From Jeotgalibacillus aurantiacus (lineage in GTDB: Bacteria; Bacillota; Bacilli; Bacillales; Jeotgalibacillaceae): a stretch of DNA of 64,000 nt. The stretch spans positions 186,001 to 250,000 of the forward strand of contig NZ_JACNMS010000003.1 in the NCBI RefSeq assembly GCF_020595125.1. Reading direction: 5' to 3'. Each line of letters starts with the position of its first letter. The stretch's first letter is position 1. Position numbers and translations under genes: made by a program. The notes beneath the pieces are model-generated. The model saw nothing but the letters and a program-made list of their open reading frames with translations. It ran no database searches and was not told the DNA's origin. This document shows, piece by piece, positions 41,138-50,199 of this stretch.

Positions 41138-41515
41138 ATGTCGTATCCTTTATTTCCATTTGACCCGGGGAATAACATTGGCAGTAACAGCAGCAACAGT
41201 GGCAGTGGCCTGTCTTCCTCGAGGCTTGCGGTGGTGGCTGCTGTTCTGACAACGATAGCGGACGCGATTGGTACGGTTGCCGCAGTCCGCGCAGTAGAAG
41301 AGGAAATTCAAAGTAATATTGAAGACCAGCAAAGGCAGGATGAGCAAAATAGAATGCTGCAGGAGCTGCAAAATCAGATTGGAGAGCTTCAGAAGCAAAT
41401 CGAATCATCGACTCAGTCAGGTCAATCGGCCTCGACGCCATCTTATTCAATTACAATTGAATCGCTCAACATCACACTTCCATCTTCTGAAGCCAACAAT
41501 GATAAAAATACCTGA
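41138..41515 (+). CDS. Hypothetical protein with coiled coil
   Basis: A protein of 125 residues: Ser/Asn/Gly-rich start, one hydrophobic segment (LAVVAAVLTTIADAIGTVAAV, about 31-51), then a Glu/Gln-rich coiled coil (about 54-91), and a Ser/Thr-rich end. AGAAGGAGG lies before the ATG, which supports a real gene. No family recognised. The last 73 bases overlap the 3' end of the opposite LysR gene. Confidence 0.65.
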   Translation: MSYPLFPFDPGNNIGSNSSNSGSGLSSSRLAVVAAVLTTIADAIGTVAAVRAVEEEIQSNIEDQQRQDEQNRMLQELQNQIGELQKQIESSTQSGQSASTPSYSITIESLNITLPSSEANNDKNT

Positions 41516-42357
41516 AGCGCCTTGGTCTGAAAGGAAGAAGCGGTGACGATTGAAAATTCTCTTTTAAACGGTAACCCTTTGACAGGCAACATAACAAGTT
41601 CGCCGCGGGCCAGCTCTTTTTTGATGGCCCATTTCGATAACAGAGTGACGCCAAGTCCGGATTCAACCGCTTCTTTGATCGCCTGCGTGCTACTGAAGAT
41701 CATCATGTCAGATGGGGTAATATCAAGCTGCTTGAAAACATGCTCTGCTGCTTCACGCGTTCCTGAACCTTCTTCCCGGCAGATCCACAGCTGATCAGCC
41801 AGCAATGAAGCCCCCAGTCTTTTTCTTTGCGCTAAAGGATGCCTGGATGATGCGACAATTACCATTTCATCTTCGGAATGTTTAGCTGAGGTTAATACTT
41901 TTTCCTGTTTAAAATGACCCTCGACGATCCCGATATCAAGCTGATTGCGACTGACCAAATCAGCGATGTGAGCCGTATTGCCGATTTCAACGGATGGCTG
42001 TATATCAGGATAAAGCTGATGCAGCTTTGCAATAATTGGCGGCAGCACATATTCACCAAAGGTATAGCTCGCTCCGATCGTCAGTGGGCCGCTTGCCTGA
42101 TTGGTGACGTCATCAACCAGCCGTTGCATGTGCTGATAAAGACGGTCCATTTCTTTTGCGTGATGAAAGACGATTTCACCAGCCTGATTCAACCGCACAT
42201 ATTTATTCGTGCGTTCGAGCAGTCTTGTACCCATTTTCTCTTCAAATGATCTGATATGCTGACTGACAGCGGATTGTGTCATGTGAAGCGTTTCTGCTGC
42301 TTTTGAAAAGCTTTTTTGTTCAGCGACCGTGATAAAGATTTGCATTTGCTGATCCAT
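41443..42357 (-). CDS. LysR-family transcriptional regulator
   Basis: A protein of 304 residues. The N-terminal helix-turn-helix is FSKAAETLHMTQSAVSQHIRSFEEKMG, followed by the usual two-lobed effector domain (PLTIGASYTFGEYVLPPIIAKL). It is divergent from a YeiH-type transporter gene, a common pairing (for example YeiE-YeiH, CysL-like), so it probably activates that gene in response to a sulfur or anion signal. GAGGTGATTCCG precedes ATG 42357. Its 3' end overlaps a convergent gene. Confidence 0.9.
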   Translation of the reverse strand: MDQQMQIFITVAEQKSFSKAAETLHMTQSAVSQHIRSFEEKMGTRLLERTNKYVRLNQAGEIVFHHAKEMDRLYQHMQRLVDDVTNQASGPLTIGASYTFGEYVLPPIIAKLHQLYPDIQPSVEIGNTAHIADLVSRNQLDIGIVEGHFKQEKVLTSAKHSEDEMVIVASSRHPLAQRKRLGASLLADQLWICREEGSGTREAAEHVFKQLDITPSDMMIFSSTQAIKEAVESGLGVTLLSKWAIKKELARGELVMLPVKGLPFKREFSIVTASSFQTKALQVFLSLLASEDGSVMLSDSIVIE

Positions 42358-42461
42358 CGGAATCACCTCAATTATCATTTTACTTATTGTTATTATTATA
42401 AATATTAATTTTTCTTATGAACAGTTTAGGCGTATGATGTGCAATAGAGGAGTGACGCATC

Positions 42462-43460
42462 ATGACGTTATCATCAAAACAGGCATGGCTTAGCGGCGTG
42501 CTTTTTACTTTTTTTATCGCCCTTCTCGGGTATTTACTTGCTTTGGTCCCAGGGTTTGACCGTGTGGGTCAGCTGGCTGGAGCGATTGTACTGGCGGTTT
42601 TTTACCGGCAGATTTTCGGTTATCCGGATAAAATCCGTTCAGGCATCACGTTTTCCACGAAACGCCTGTTGCGTGTGGCGATCGTGTTATATGGATTGAA
42701 GCTGAATATTGAAATTGTGCTGAATGACGGGCTGGGATTGCTCGTGCGGGATGCTGCTGTTATTATCTTCGCGATTTTTGCGACGATCTGGCTGGCGAAA
42801 AAGCTCCGTGCTGATCGAAGTATTTCGCTGCTGGTGGCGGTTGGAACGGGCGTTTGTGGTGCGGCAGCGATCGCAGCTGTAGCGCCGATTATCCGTGCAA
42901 AAGAAAGGGATACTGCGATCGCCGTTGGCATGATCGCTTTACTCGGCACGATTTTTGCGTTGGCTTATACATTGCTGCGCCCTATTCTTCCTTTAGATGA
43001 TGTGCAGTACGGCACGTGGGTGGGATTAAGTCTTCATGAGATTGCCCATGTAGCGCTTGCCGGAGAACCTGCGGGTGAAGAGGGGCTGGCGATGGCGCTG
43101 CTTGCAAAGCTTGGGCGCGTATTTCTATTAATCCCACTTTGTCTAATTCTCGTTTACTGGGTCAACCGCAAAACAGAGGCTTCAGAATCTGCTGAAGCTA
43201 AGATTGTTTTTCCGTGGTTTTTAGTAGGATTTTTATTACTAAGTGTGATTGGAACGTATGTGATTGGACCCGTTATCCCGGTGTCCGACCAGGTATTAGC
43301 TTTCATTTCTGACCTTACTACATGGCTGTTGACTGCCGCGATGGTGGGGCTTGGATTGAATGTCAGTCTGCAGGACATTCGTGACCGCGCCATGAAGCCA
43401 TTTTTAGTTATTTTGACAGTCTCAATCGTGCTATCTGTGTGGACTTATTTTATTGTGTGA
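42462..43460 (+). CDS. YeiH/UPF0324-family putative sulfate or anion exporter
   Basis: A protein of 332 residues with about ten membrane segments. Family landmarks are RVAIVLYGLKLNIE, VGTGVCGAAAIAAVAPIIRAK, and GLSLHEIAHVALAG. YeiH proteins are predicted to export sulfate or related anions and are placed next to LysR regulators. The intergenic 104 bases hold AT-rich sequence with TTATTATTATAAATATTAA, which can include the T-N11-A LysR-type site. A terminator follows. Confidence 0.87.
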   Translation: MTLSSKQAWLSGVLFTFFIALLGYLLALVPGFDRVGQLAGAIVLAVFYRQIFGYPDKIRSGITFSTKRLLRVAIVLYGLKLNIEIVLNDGLGLLVRDAAVIIFAIFATIWLAKKLRADRSISLLVAVGTGVCGAAAIAAVAPIIRAKERDTAIAVGMIALLGTIFALAYTLLRPILPLDDVQYGTWVGLSLHEIAHVALAGEPAGEEGLAMALLAKLGRVFLLIPLCLILVYWVNRKTEASESAEAKIVFPWFLVGFLLLSVIGTYVIGPVIPVSDQVLAFISDLTTWLLTAAMVGLGLNVSLQDIRDRAMKPFLVILTVSIVLSVWTYFIV

Positions 43461-43484
43461 ATAATCGAAAAAGGTAGTGTATGG

Positions 43485-43526
43485 AAACCCTGTCCGTTAC
43501 AATAAATGTAATGGACAGGGTTTTTT
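43485..43526 (+). terminator. Terminator of the YeiH-like gene
   Basis: AAACCCTGTCC pairs with GGACAGGGTTT, followed by TTT. Confidence 0.85.
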
Positions 43527-43546
43527 ATGTGGAGAGGATGCTGTAA

Positions 43547-43810
43547 ATGTGGATTGATGTGTTAGCAGATTTAGGTATGAGCATACAAATGTTTTTTCGC
43601 AGTACGCCGTCAGATGATGTCGTAAACCTGAACCGCAACATGCTGAGCCGGAGTGCCCGCTTTCAGTCTTATCTTCAGGAGCATTCGAAAAAGGTTGAGA
43701 AGGATGACGCGGTAAGATATGTGATTGGCAAAGCGAATCCGGATCGGGCTTTGAAAGATGAAAGGTATGCAGAGAAGCTTGAAAGGAAGCTGATTAAGGC
43801 ACTTAAATGA
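43547..43810 (+). CDS. Hypothetical small protein, 87 residues
   Basis: An 87-residue protein, charged in its second half (LKDERYAEKLERKLIKALK). No signal peptide; the start MWIDVLADLGMSIQMFF is moderately hydrophobic. GAGAGGATG precedes the ATG. No family recognised. It lies 10 bases before another tiny gene on the same strand and so heads the run 43547-47930. Confidence 0.6.
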   Translation: MWIDVLADLGMSIQMFFRSTPSDDVVNLNRNMLSRSARFQSYLQEHSKKVEKDDAVRYVIGKANPDRALKDERYAEKLERKLIKALK

Positions 43811-43820
43811 GGTGAATCGG

Positions 43821-43949
43821 ATGGGATGGGCTCTCTTACTTGCTCTATTTTATGCACCGATGTTTTATCAAATCCATAAGCGCCTTCGCTATCTGGAAAA
43901 CCGTGTGGCGGAGCTTGAAGGTGAGAAAGAAGGGAGGGTGACTAAATGA
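43821..43949 (+). CDS. Very short protein, 42 residues
   Basis: GAGGTGAATCGG precedes an ATG, and the frame gives MGWALLLALFYAPMFYQIHK followed by a charged, probably helical segment RLRYLENRVAELEGEKEG. It ends with TGA overlapping the ATG of the next gene (ATGA). One short membrane segment plus a short coiled coil is likely. The good ribosome site and the coupling support a real gene. Confidence 0.6.
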   Translation: MGWALLLALFYAPMFYQIHKRLRYLENRVAELEGEKEGRVTK

Positions 43950-44746
43950 AAATCCAGACAGAGGCAGTTCATGCATTAACGGAATCTTTGATCGGGAATC
44001 CGTTAGTGAAAGCCATCATTTTAAAAGGCTCGCTGGGAAGAGGAGAGGGAGACGATTTTTCAGATGTCGATCTGTATTGCTTTGTAGAGAAAGAGGATAC
44101 GGAACGATTTCTAAAGGACCGTATCCGGCACCTTGAAGCTTATAGACCGATTCTTTTTTATGAGGATTGCTTTATTATCGCCCCTCAGATCATTGCTGTG
44201 TATGACAATCTTCTGCATGTTGATCTGTTTACAGTGACAGAGGAAACGTTTAAAACATCAGATTTTTTTGAGGTGCTGTATGACCCGCACGACATCATGG
44301 GTCCGTTTGTTTCGAGGCAGCATTTGACGCTATCTGAGGAAGAGTTTGAGGAGGAGGCTTACGGTGTAGCGTGGTTTCTTTTTCAATACAGAAAAGCCTG
44401 CAAGCGCGGCAATGACGTGTGGGCGGTTGAACTGTTACATGCGGCTACGAAAAGTCTGGCAAAGGTCGTGCTGCATCAATACAGGCCTGACCGGGCCCAG
44501 CTCGGATTGAAGTGTCTGGAGAAAGAACTTCCGGATGCTCAGCTCTCAGAGTTTCGTTCTATTTTGTCGAAGCTGACACCTGTTCATCATAAACAGGCAG
44601 CTGATGAGATTCTTTTATATTTAGAGAGAGAAGGCGACTGGCTGGAGGAGACATTGGGTGAGCGTTCGTACGCCAAACGATTTTTAATGAAAATACAGGA
44701 GGTGTTCCGTGAAGAATTCATCGTTGGACAACGGGAACAGCGCTAA
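43946..44746 (+). CDS. Nucleotidyltransferase-domain protein
   Basis: A protein of 266 residues with the Pol-beta-type nucleotidyltransferase motif KGSLGRGEGDDFSDVDLY (Gly28-Ser29, Asp40 and Asp42 for Mg2+). The second half is helical, as in aminoglycoside nucleotidyltransferases, where it binds the substrate. Transfer of a nucleotide to a small molecule is likely; the drug or metabolite is unknown. AGGGAGGGTGAC precedes the ATG. Confidence 0.82.
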   Translation: MKIQTEAVHALTESLIGNPLVKAIILKGSLGRGEGDDFSDVDLYCFVEKEDTERFLKDRIRHLEAYRPILFYEDCFIIAPQIIAVYDNLLHVDLFTVTEETFKTSDFFEVLYDPHDIMGPFVSRQHLTLSEEEFEEEAYGVAWFLFQYRKACKRGNDVWAVELLHAATKSLAKVVLHQYRPDRAQLGLKCLEKELPDAQLSEFRSILSKLTPVHHKQAADEILLYLEREGDWLEETLGERSYAKRFLMKIQEVFREEFIVGQREQR

Positions 44747-45209
44747 GGTGCGCCTTGACCATTATTCAGACAAATATGCTGAAGATTTAAAGCGATATGT
44801 ATTGCCTCCTGAACAGCTCCCGTTTACGGCAATGCCGCTTCGGAAATTGGAGGAGCTTAAGGCAGGTCAGCATCCAGTCGTAATCACAGCCGGGGAGCAG
44901 GCGGTTGGATTTTTCATTTTACATACGAATGAGTTTGTGAGGACATTAACGGATCATCCGGCAGCCATTCTGCTGGGGTCCTTTTCAGTGTCGGCTGATC
45001 AGCAAGGGAAAGGATATGGTAAAGCGGGCTTACGGCTGTTATCTGACTGGGTCAAGCAGGCGTTACCGGGTTATTCAGAGATCGTGCTCTCGGTGAACCT
45101 GAAAAACGACCGCGCATTTGATTTGTATTGCAAAGTTGGATTTCAAGACACAGGAAGACGGATCGGCGGACCCATAGGTGATCAGCGGGTGATGAGGATG
45201 GAGGTGTGA
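44709..45209 (+). CDS. GNAT-family N-acetyltransferase
   Basis: A protein of 166 residues. SFSVSADQQGKGYGKAGLRLL is the acetyl-CoA site (Q-x-x-G-x-G-K/x), with NDRAFDLYCKVGFQDTG near the end. The GTG start has AGGAGG six bases upstream and lies inside the nucleotidyltransferase gene, an overlap of 38 bases. Substrate unknown. Confidence 0.85.
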   Translation: MKNSSLDNGNSAKVRLDHYSDKYAEDLKRYVLPPEQLPFTAMPLRKLEELKAGQHPVVITAGEQAVGFFILHTNEFVRTLTDHPAAILLGSFSVSADQQGKGYGKAGLRLLSDWVKQALPGYSEIVLSVNLKNDRAFDLYCKVGFQDTGRRIGGPIGDQRVMRMEV

Positions 45210-45211
45210 GG

Positions 45212-45916
45212 TTGGATCAAAGGGTGAAGGAGATCAGAAAAGAAGAAAAAGCCTATCATGACAAGGTTTACGAGGAATTGGTTTTATTTGAGCCTGGTTC
45301 CTGGCTTCGGAGTCCAGTTCGATCTGTTATTCAGACAGTAGATTTGTTTGAACATAAGAATATCCATGTATTGGATCTCGGTTCAGGTGTAGGGAGGAAC
45401 AGTATTCCCATTGCACAGAAGGTTCAAAGTTCAGGTGGTATGGTGACGTGTGTAGACCTCTTGGAATCAGCAATTGTTAAGCTGCGTGATTACAGGCTTC
45501 AGTATGGAGTAGAGAATCAAATCAAAGGTTTTGAGTCCGCGATCGAAGACTTTAGGATCGATGAAAATACATATGATTATATTGTGGCAGTCTCGAGCCT
45601 TGAGCATTGTGCCAGTTTGAATGATTTTAAAGAAATCCTTTCTAATATGAGAGCTGGTACAAGAGAGAGAGGTATACACTATTTGGTGATTAATACGGAT
45701 ATGGAAGAGATTGATATGACCACAGGGAAACGGTTGAATGTCCAGTTAGAAGTCGATTTGTCTACCAGAGATTTAGATGCTATTTTGACGAGCGGTTATC
45801 AGGGATGGGATGTATTAGATCATCACATAAAAGAGTTAACGTTTGAAATTGAGAGAAACGGTCTGGCCGTTCAACTTAATACAAAGGCCGTTACATTTGT
45901 GGTGAGAAAACCATGA
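45212..45916 (+). CDS. Class I SAM-dependent methyltransferase
   Basis: A protein of about 234 residues. Motif I is HVLDLGSGVGRNSIP, motif II MVTCVDLLE, and YDYIVAVSSLEHC is the post-motif region. It resembles tellurite-resistance (TehB)-type or other small-molecule methyltransferases, but a precise group is not certain. TTG 45212 is preferred: GGAGG lies seven bases upstream; a GTG at 45206 is an alternative. The next gene overlaps by four bases. Confidence 0.83.
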   Translation: MDQRVKEIRKEEKAYHDKVYEELVLFEPGSWLRSPVRSVIQTVDLFEHKNIHVLDLGSGVGRNSIPIAQKVQSSGGMVTCVDLLESAIVKLRDYRLQYGVENQIKGFESAIEDFRIDENTYDYIVAVSSLEHCASLNDFKEILSNMRAGTRERGIHYLVINTDMEEIDMTTGKRLNVQLEVDLSTRDLDAILTSGYQGWDVLDHHIKELTFEIERNGLAVQLNTKAVTFVVRKP

Positions 45917-46302
45917 AATTCTACATCGCATCCGGCTTTCAAAATAAACATGCAGTTCAGCACGTAAGTCAATCACTGAAAACAAATGGCTGGATTCATA
46001 CATATGACTGGACAAAAAATGAGCGGGCGAGCAGTTATGACATGCTGCAAGAGGTTGGGGAGCTGGAACGTGAGGCGGTTTTAGCGGCTGATTTGTTGAT
46101 CGTGCTGTTACCTGGCGGGAAAGGAACACATATTGAAATGGGGCTTGCCCTTGCTCAAAGAAAGAAGATTTATTTAGTTGCGCCGGATGAACGTGCGTGG
46201 GATTTTGACCAGACCAGTACGTTTTATCATTTGCCGGAGGTTGAACGTTTTACGGGAAGTGTTGAGGAATTTATCTTTTACATGTTAGGGGATTTAAAAT
46301 GA
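45913..46302 (+). CDS. Nucleoside 2-deoxyribosyltransferase-like protein
   Basis: A protein of 129 residues beginning MKFYIASGFQNK, with an internal DLLIVLLPGGKGTHIEMGLA, the signature of the nucleoside 2-deoxyribosyltransferase/TIR-like superfamily; the Glu in H-I-E-M-G is the usual catalytic residue. Members split the glycosidic bond of nucleosides or nucleotides. ATGA overlap with the preceding methyltransferase and the following acetyltransferase. Confidence 0.8.
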   Translation: MKFYIASGFQNKHAVQHVSQSLKTNGWIHTYDWTKNERASSYDMLQEVGELEREAVLAADLLIVLLPGGKGTHIEMGLALAQRKKIYLVAPDERAWDFDQTSTFYHLPEVERFTGSVEEFIFYMLGDLK

Positions 46303-46919
46303 AGATTCTAAACTATGACAAACAATTCGAGCAGAGCTGGCTCAGATGCAGGCTGCTTTCTTATTTCTACTCTGCCTTTTATGAAGATGTTTTGCGTGAA
46401 AAACCGGGATTTTCAAATCGAACGATTGAGCTGATCGCGGTACAGGATGACGAGGTCATTGGGTTAATAGATGTGGTACTCGATGATCCTGAGAATAAGC
46501 TTACCTTTTTGAGAAAAGAACATGGTGCTTTTATCGCTACAATCGCTGTGCATCCTGATCACCAAAATAACGGGATTGCGCAGGCGTTATATGACGAAGC
46601 GATGAAGAGATTAGACCAATATGAGGGCTTGTCCTTTATTGAACTTTATACGCGTGATGATGAGGCGGCAAACCGCTTTTATGAAAAACAAGGGTTTATT
46701 CAGTCAGTGAAATATTATGATGTTTTTGGTGTAGAAAAGGGTCTGAGAAAACCAGTTAGCGTAAAGCTGGGAGAGGGAAGAGTGCTGGCCGAAAGTGATG
46801 GAAAACCGGTTGGATTTGCATTGGTGGACAGCATTTATGAAGCCTATGACGAGAAGGGTGTTGACCAGATAGACCATGACCGGGTTGTGCCGGTTTATGG
46901 GTATTTGAAGGAGCTTTAA
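46299..46919 (+). CDS. GNAT-family N-acetyltransferase
   Basis: A protein of 206 residues. IATIAVHPDHQNNGIAQALYDEA is the acetyl-CoA site, followed by DDEAANRFYEKQGF. A C-terminal extension of about 50 residues (from VEKGLRKPVSVKL) is not part of the standard fold. ATGA overlap with the previous gene shows coupling. Substrate unknown. Confidence 0.85.
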   Translation: MKILNYDKQFEQSWLRCRLLSYFYSAFYEDVLREKPGFSNRTIELIAVQDDEVIGLIDVVLDDPENKLTFLRKEHGAFIATIAVHPDHQNNGIAQALYDEAMKRLDQYEGLSFIELYTRDDEAANRFYEKQGFIQSVKYYDVFGVEKGLRKPVSVKLGEGRVLAESDGKPVGFALVDSIYEAYDEKGVDQIDHDRVVPVYGYLKEL

Positions 46920-46954
46920 TCGACCATTTCATTCCTTGATGGGAGGCTTGGGTG

Positions 46955-47518
46955 ATGAAGACACTGCGTGTTGCATCAATCATCGAGTGGAGAAAGTGGC
47001 TAGAGCAAAATCATCTAAATGAACGGGAGGTTTGGCTTGAAAATCCACGCATAGAAAATGGTTATATGCTTGATTATATTGAAACAGTGGAAGAAGCCAT
47101 TTGCTTTGGCTGGATTGATGGCATTGCAAAAAAATCAGAAGAGGGTCACATGCTTCAGAGGTTCACTCCAAGGAAAAAGAATAGTAACTGGACTGAGCTA
47201 AACAAAGAAAGAGCCAGAAGGTTAATCCGCCTTGGAAAAATGCATCCATCAGGATATTCAGTATGTCCAAATTTAGATGAGAAGTCTTTTGTTATCCAGC
47301 CTGAGGTGTACAAAACAATAATCGAAGATGAACATGTAAAGAGCCGATTTGAAGCACTGCCTGACCTCTACAAGCGGGTGAGAATTGGTTATATTCAGGA
47401 ATTCCGGCCGGGATATCCTGAGTTTGAAAAGAGGTTAGCAAACTTTATTCTTAAAACAAAACAGGGCAAAATGTATGGGAATTGGAACGATGGAGGGAAG
47501 CTGACAGATGAAAATTAA
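46955..47518 (+). CDS. YdeI/OmpD-associated family protein
   Basis: A protein of 187 residues. [30 protein letters not shown] and [23 protein letters not shown] are the landmarks of the YdeI/OmpD-associated family (DUF1801-related in some members). Some members have been linked to resistance against antimicrobial peptides. ATG 46955 is preferred to GTG 46952 because GGGAGG lies about nine bases upstream. It overlaps fosB by 11 bases. Confidence 0.82.
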   Translation: MKTLRVASIIEWRKWLEQNHLNEREVWLENPRIENGYMLDYIETVEEAICFGWIDGIAKKSEEGHMLQRFTPRKKNSNWTELNKERARRLIRLGKMHPSGYSVCPNLDEKSFVIQPEVYKTIIEDEHVKSRFEALPDLYKRVRIGYIQEFRPGYPEFEKRLANFILKTKQGKMYGNWNDGGKLTDEN

Positions 47519-47930
47519 TGGGATCAATCATCTATTATTCTCTGTATCAAATCTGGATGCATCTATTTCATTTTATGAAACAGTATTTGATGCAAAACTT
47601 CTTGTGAAAGGAAATACGACAGCTTATTTTGACCTGAACGGAATTTGGCTTGCGTTAAACGAAGAAAAAGAGATTCCGCGTTCTGAGATACATGAATCCT
47701 ATACTCATATTGCTTTCAGTGTGGATGAGCAGGATTTAGAAGGTGAAATGAAAAGGTTGAAGGATCTGAATGTCAATGTCCTGGCCGGAAGAAAAAGAGA
47801 TGACAGGGATCGGGAGTCGGTCTATTTTACAGATCCTGATGGTCATAAGTTTGAACTTCATACAGGCACACTGCAGGATCGGCTTGATTATTACAAACAG
47901 GATAAAAAACATATGAAATTTTATACATAA
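47508..47930 (+). CDS. fosB: Metallothiol transferase FosB (fosfomycin resistance)
   Basis: A protein of 140 residues with the FosB landmarks in the right places: INHLLFSV (His8), ESYTHIAF (His67) and the C-terminal [15 protein letters not shown] (Glu116), the three metal ligands, and YFTDPDGHK. FosB opens the epoxide of fosfomycin with bacillithiol. GGAGGG lies before the ATG, inside the YdeI-family gene. Resistance is expected but not shown. Confidence 0.92.
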   Translation: MKINGINHLLFSVSNLDASISFYETVFDAKLLVKGNTTAYFDLNGIWLALNEEKEIPRSEIHESYTHIAFSVDEQDLEGEMKRLKDLNVNVLAGRKRDDRDRESVYFTDPDGHKFELHTGTLQDRLDYYKQDKKHMKFYT

Positions 47931-47942
47931 TGGAGTGATGAC

Positions 47943-49169
47943 ATGACTTCGAATCATAAGTGGCGGGCTCCGGGTCTGCTTTTAACATCAACCGGCATCT
48001 CGTCACTGGGAGATTTTATTTATCTGGTTGCGATTAATCTGATTGTCTTTAATATGACAGGCTCGGCTGCGGCAGTTGCCGGGTTATGGATCGTTGGACC
48101 GCTGACGAACATTGTTATGAAATTCTGGACAGGTAGCTTCATTGATTACAGAAGTAAACGAAAAGTGATCATCACAACTTATTGGGTCAGAGCATTACTC
48201 ATTGCACTGATTCCATTTGCACCAAATGTAATGATCGTTTATTTATTGTTGATTTTGTTAAGTGTAGCGAAATCATTTTTTGGTCCTTCCTCTGTAACTT
48301 ACATCACCATGCTTGTTCCTCATACGATGAGAAAAAGGTTTAATTCAATCCGCGCACTCACGATGTCAGGGGCATTTATTTTAGGGCCGGCGTTGGCAGG
48401 TGTCATGATTTTGGTTTCTTCCGTTGATCTGACTATCTGGCTCACTTCCATTCTTTTTATGCTGGCAGCTTTACTGTTTATTGGTCTGCCTGACAAGGAG
48501 GAGATTGATCGGGCATCTATCCCGAAACTCACGCTGAAACAGGTTGGAGCTGATTTCAGTGTGGTGATGGAGTTTGTCAAAGCGCATTCTTATGTTGCGA
48601 TGGTCTATATGAGCTTTCTCACAGTGATGCTTTTCACGTTTGCGATGGATGCGCAGGAGGTTGTTTTCTCACAGGAGGTGGTGGGGTTGTCAGAGTTTGA
48701 ATACAGTATGCTGATCAGTATTACCGGGGTTGGTGCTATTGTTGGAGGATTTGTTCTTTCTGTGCTTGCTGACCGGCTGTCAATTCGGATGATGATGACG
48801 ATCGGAATTTTGATGGTTACAACAGGTTATCTCGTCTATTCGTTTGCCTGGTCGTTCGCATCGATCGCAACCGGCTTTATCATTCTCGGATTTTTCATGT
48901 CATTCCTGAACTCGGGGATCGAAACATTTTATCAGAGTAATGTGCCCGTTGAGATCATGGGCCGTGTGACCAGCGTGTTCGAATTAATCCAGAGTGCTTT
49001 CCAGGTAATGTTTGTGTTACTGCTGGGACTTGCTGCAGATTTCTTTTCGCTACGGGAAGCCATTGTCACCGCTTCATTGCTCATGCTCGTGACTGCTTCA
49101 GCCTTTTCCATGCTCGTGTGGAAGCCAGGCTATACGTTTGCATTTGTGGAGGGAAATGAAAGGAGTTAA
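47943..49169 (+). CDS. MFS transporter (MFS_3/EntS-like)
   Basis: A protein of 408 residues with about twelve membrane segments; motif A-like region FWTGSFIDYRSKRKVII. Its N-terminal third closely follows the T-box-controlled transporter at 28383 (GDFIYLVAINLIVFNMTGSAAAVAGL), so the two are paralogues. This copy has no T-box. GGAGTGATGAC precedes the ATG, 12 bases after fosB, so it may belong to the same transcript. Confidence 0.88.
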   Translation: MTSNHKWRAPGLLLTSTGISSLGDFIYLVAINLIVFNMTGSAAAVAGLWIVGPLTNIVMKFWTGSFIDYRSKRKVIITTYWVRALLIALIPFAPNVMIVYLLLILLSVAKSFFGPSSVTYITMLVPHTMRKRFNSIRALTMSGAFILGPALAGVMILVSSVDLTIWLTSILFMLAALLFIGLPDKEEIDRASIPKLTLKQVGADFSVVMEFVKAHSYVAMVYMSFLTVMLFTFAMDAQEVVFSQEVVGLSEFEYSMLISITGVGAIVGGFVLSVLADRLSIRMMMTIGILMVTTGYLVYSFAWSFASIATGFIILGFFMSFLNSGIETFYQSNVPVEIMGRVTSVFELIQSAFQVMFVLLLGLAADFFSLREAIVTASLLMLVTASAFSMLVWKPGYTFAFVEGNERS

Positions 49170-49309
49170 CGAAGAAACGTTTATATGGTTTTAAGAAATT
49201 CGAGACGTGGTGACTTCAGTTCTTTCAGACGAATGTTTAAATGGATTTCCGACTTACGGCTGAAAAGAAACATTGTCAAATTTGATATGGTAAGGGTGAG
49301 GTGATCAAG

Positions 49310-49765
49310 ATGATAAAAGGATTGTACGAAGCGCATTTACCAGTCAGTGATTTGAAGGTTTCGATTGCATTTTATCAAAAACTTGGGCTGGAGCTTGCGC
49401 ATGAGCAGGAGAAAATTGCATTTATGTGGATTGTGAAGGGTGAGAGTTGGCTGGGGTTATGGGAGACGGAACAGGTGAAGATTCCTTATCATGCCTCTAT
49501 CCGCCATGTTGCGTTTCAGGCTGAAAAAGGAGATATCCTGCGGGCGAAACACTGGCTGAATGAACGTGGAATGGAAGTCAGAACCATGTTTGGCTTTGAT
49601 GAAACACGTCAGCCGCTTGTGCTGCCAAATAACCCGCAGGCACATGCTGCCATTTACTTTGACGACCCGGACGGAAACTCACTTGAATTGATTACGCCAA
49701 TCCGGCTCGATGTTGAAGAGGATTTTAACATGATGAGTTTTGAGGAGTGGGAGGCAAGAGGTTGA
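49310..49765 (+). CDS. VOC-family (glyoxalase/bleomycin-resistance-like) protein
   Basis: A protein of 151 residues with VOC-fold repeats: GLYEAHLPVSDLKVSIAFYQ and a second half with RHVAFQ and YFDDPDGNSLELI. The likely metal ligands are the early His, His of RHVAF and Glu of LELI. It may act on or bind a small toxic compound. ATG 49310 is chosen, with GAGGTGATCAAG before it; GTG 49301 is possible. Confidence 0.83.
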   Translation: MIKGLYEAHLPVSDLKVSIAFYQKLGLELAHEQEKIAFMWIVKGESWLGLWETEQVKIPYHASIRHVAFQAEKGDILRAKHWLNERGMEVRTMFGFDETRQPLVLPNNPQAHAAIYFDDPDGNSLELITPIRLDVEEDFNMMSFEEWEARG

Positions 49766-50199
49766 GTGCTGTGATTACTTATCAAATGCAGGGGCCACGC
49801 GTGTGCAGTCAGATGAAGGAGGTCTATGAATCAGTGGGCTGGATGAAGCACACTGAGCTGCAGATTGAACGGGTATTTCAGGCGAGCACGCATTACATTC
49901 TTGCCAAACATGATCATCGCATTATTGGCTTCGGTCGAGCGCTGTCAGATGGTGTTTTTAATGCAGCGATTTATGATGTGGTGGTACATCAGGAATATCA
50001 GGGTCAGGGGATTGCGCAGGAAATGATGGAACGTCTCATCCATGAGCTTGGTGACCTGTCTTGTATTCATCTGATTTCAACCACAGGTAATGAAAAATTT
50101 TATAAGAAAACCGGGTTCCAAAAAGTGGTGACGGGAATGGCTCGTTATAGAGATCCACATTTAAAAGAAGAATATCTGGAAAAAGGAGAGCAAGTATGA
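49762..50199 (+). CDS. GNAT-family N-acetyltransferase
   Basis: A protein of 145 residues. IYDVVVHQEYQGQGIAQEMME is the acetyl-CoA site, with NEKFYKKTGFQKVVTGMARY at the end, as in small Bacillus GNATs. TTG 49762 overlaps the previous stop codon (TTGA) and has GGAGG seven bases upstream; the GTG at 49747 is less likely. The following gene overlaps it by four bases. Confidence 0.83.
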   Translation: MSAVITYQMQGPRVCSQMKEVYESVGWMKHTELQIERVFQASTHYILAKHDHRIIGFGRALSDGVFNAAIYDVVVHQEYQGQGIAQEMMERLIHELGDLSCIHLISTTGNEKFYKKTGFQKVVTGMARYRDPHLKEEYLEKGEQV

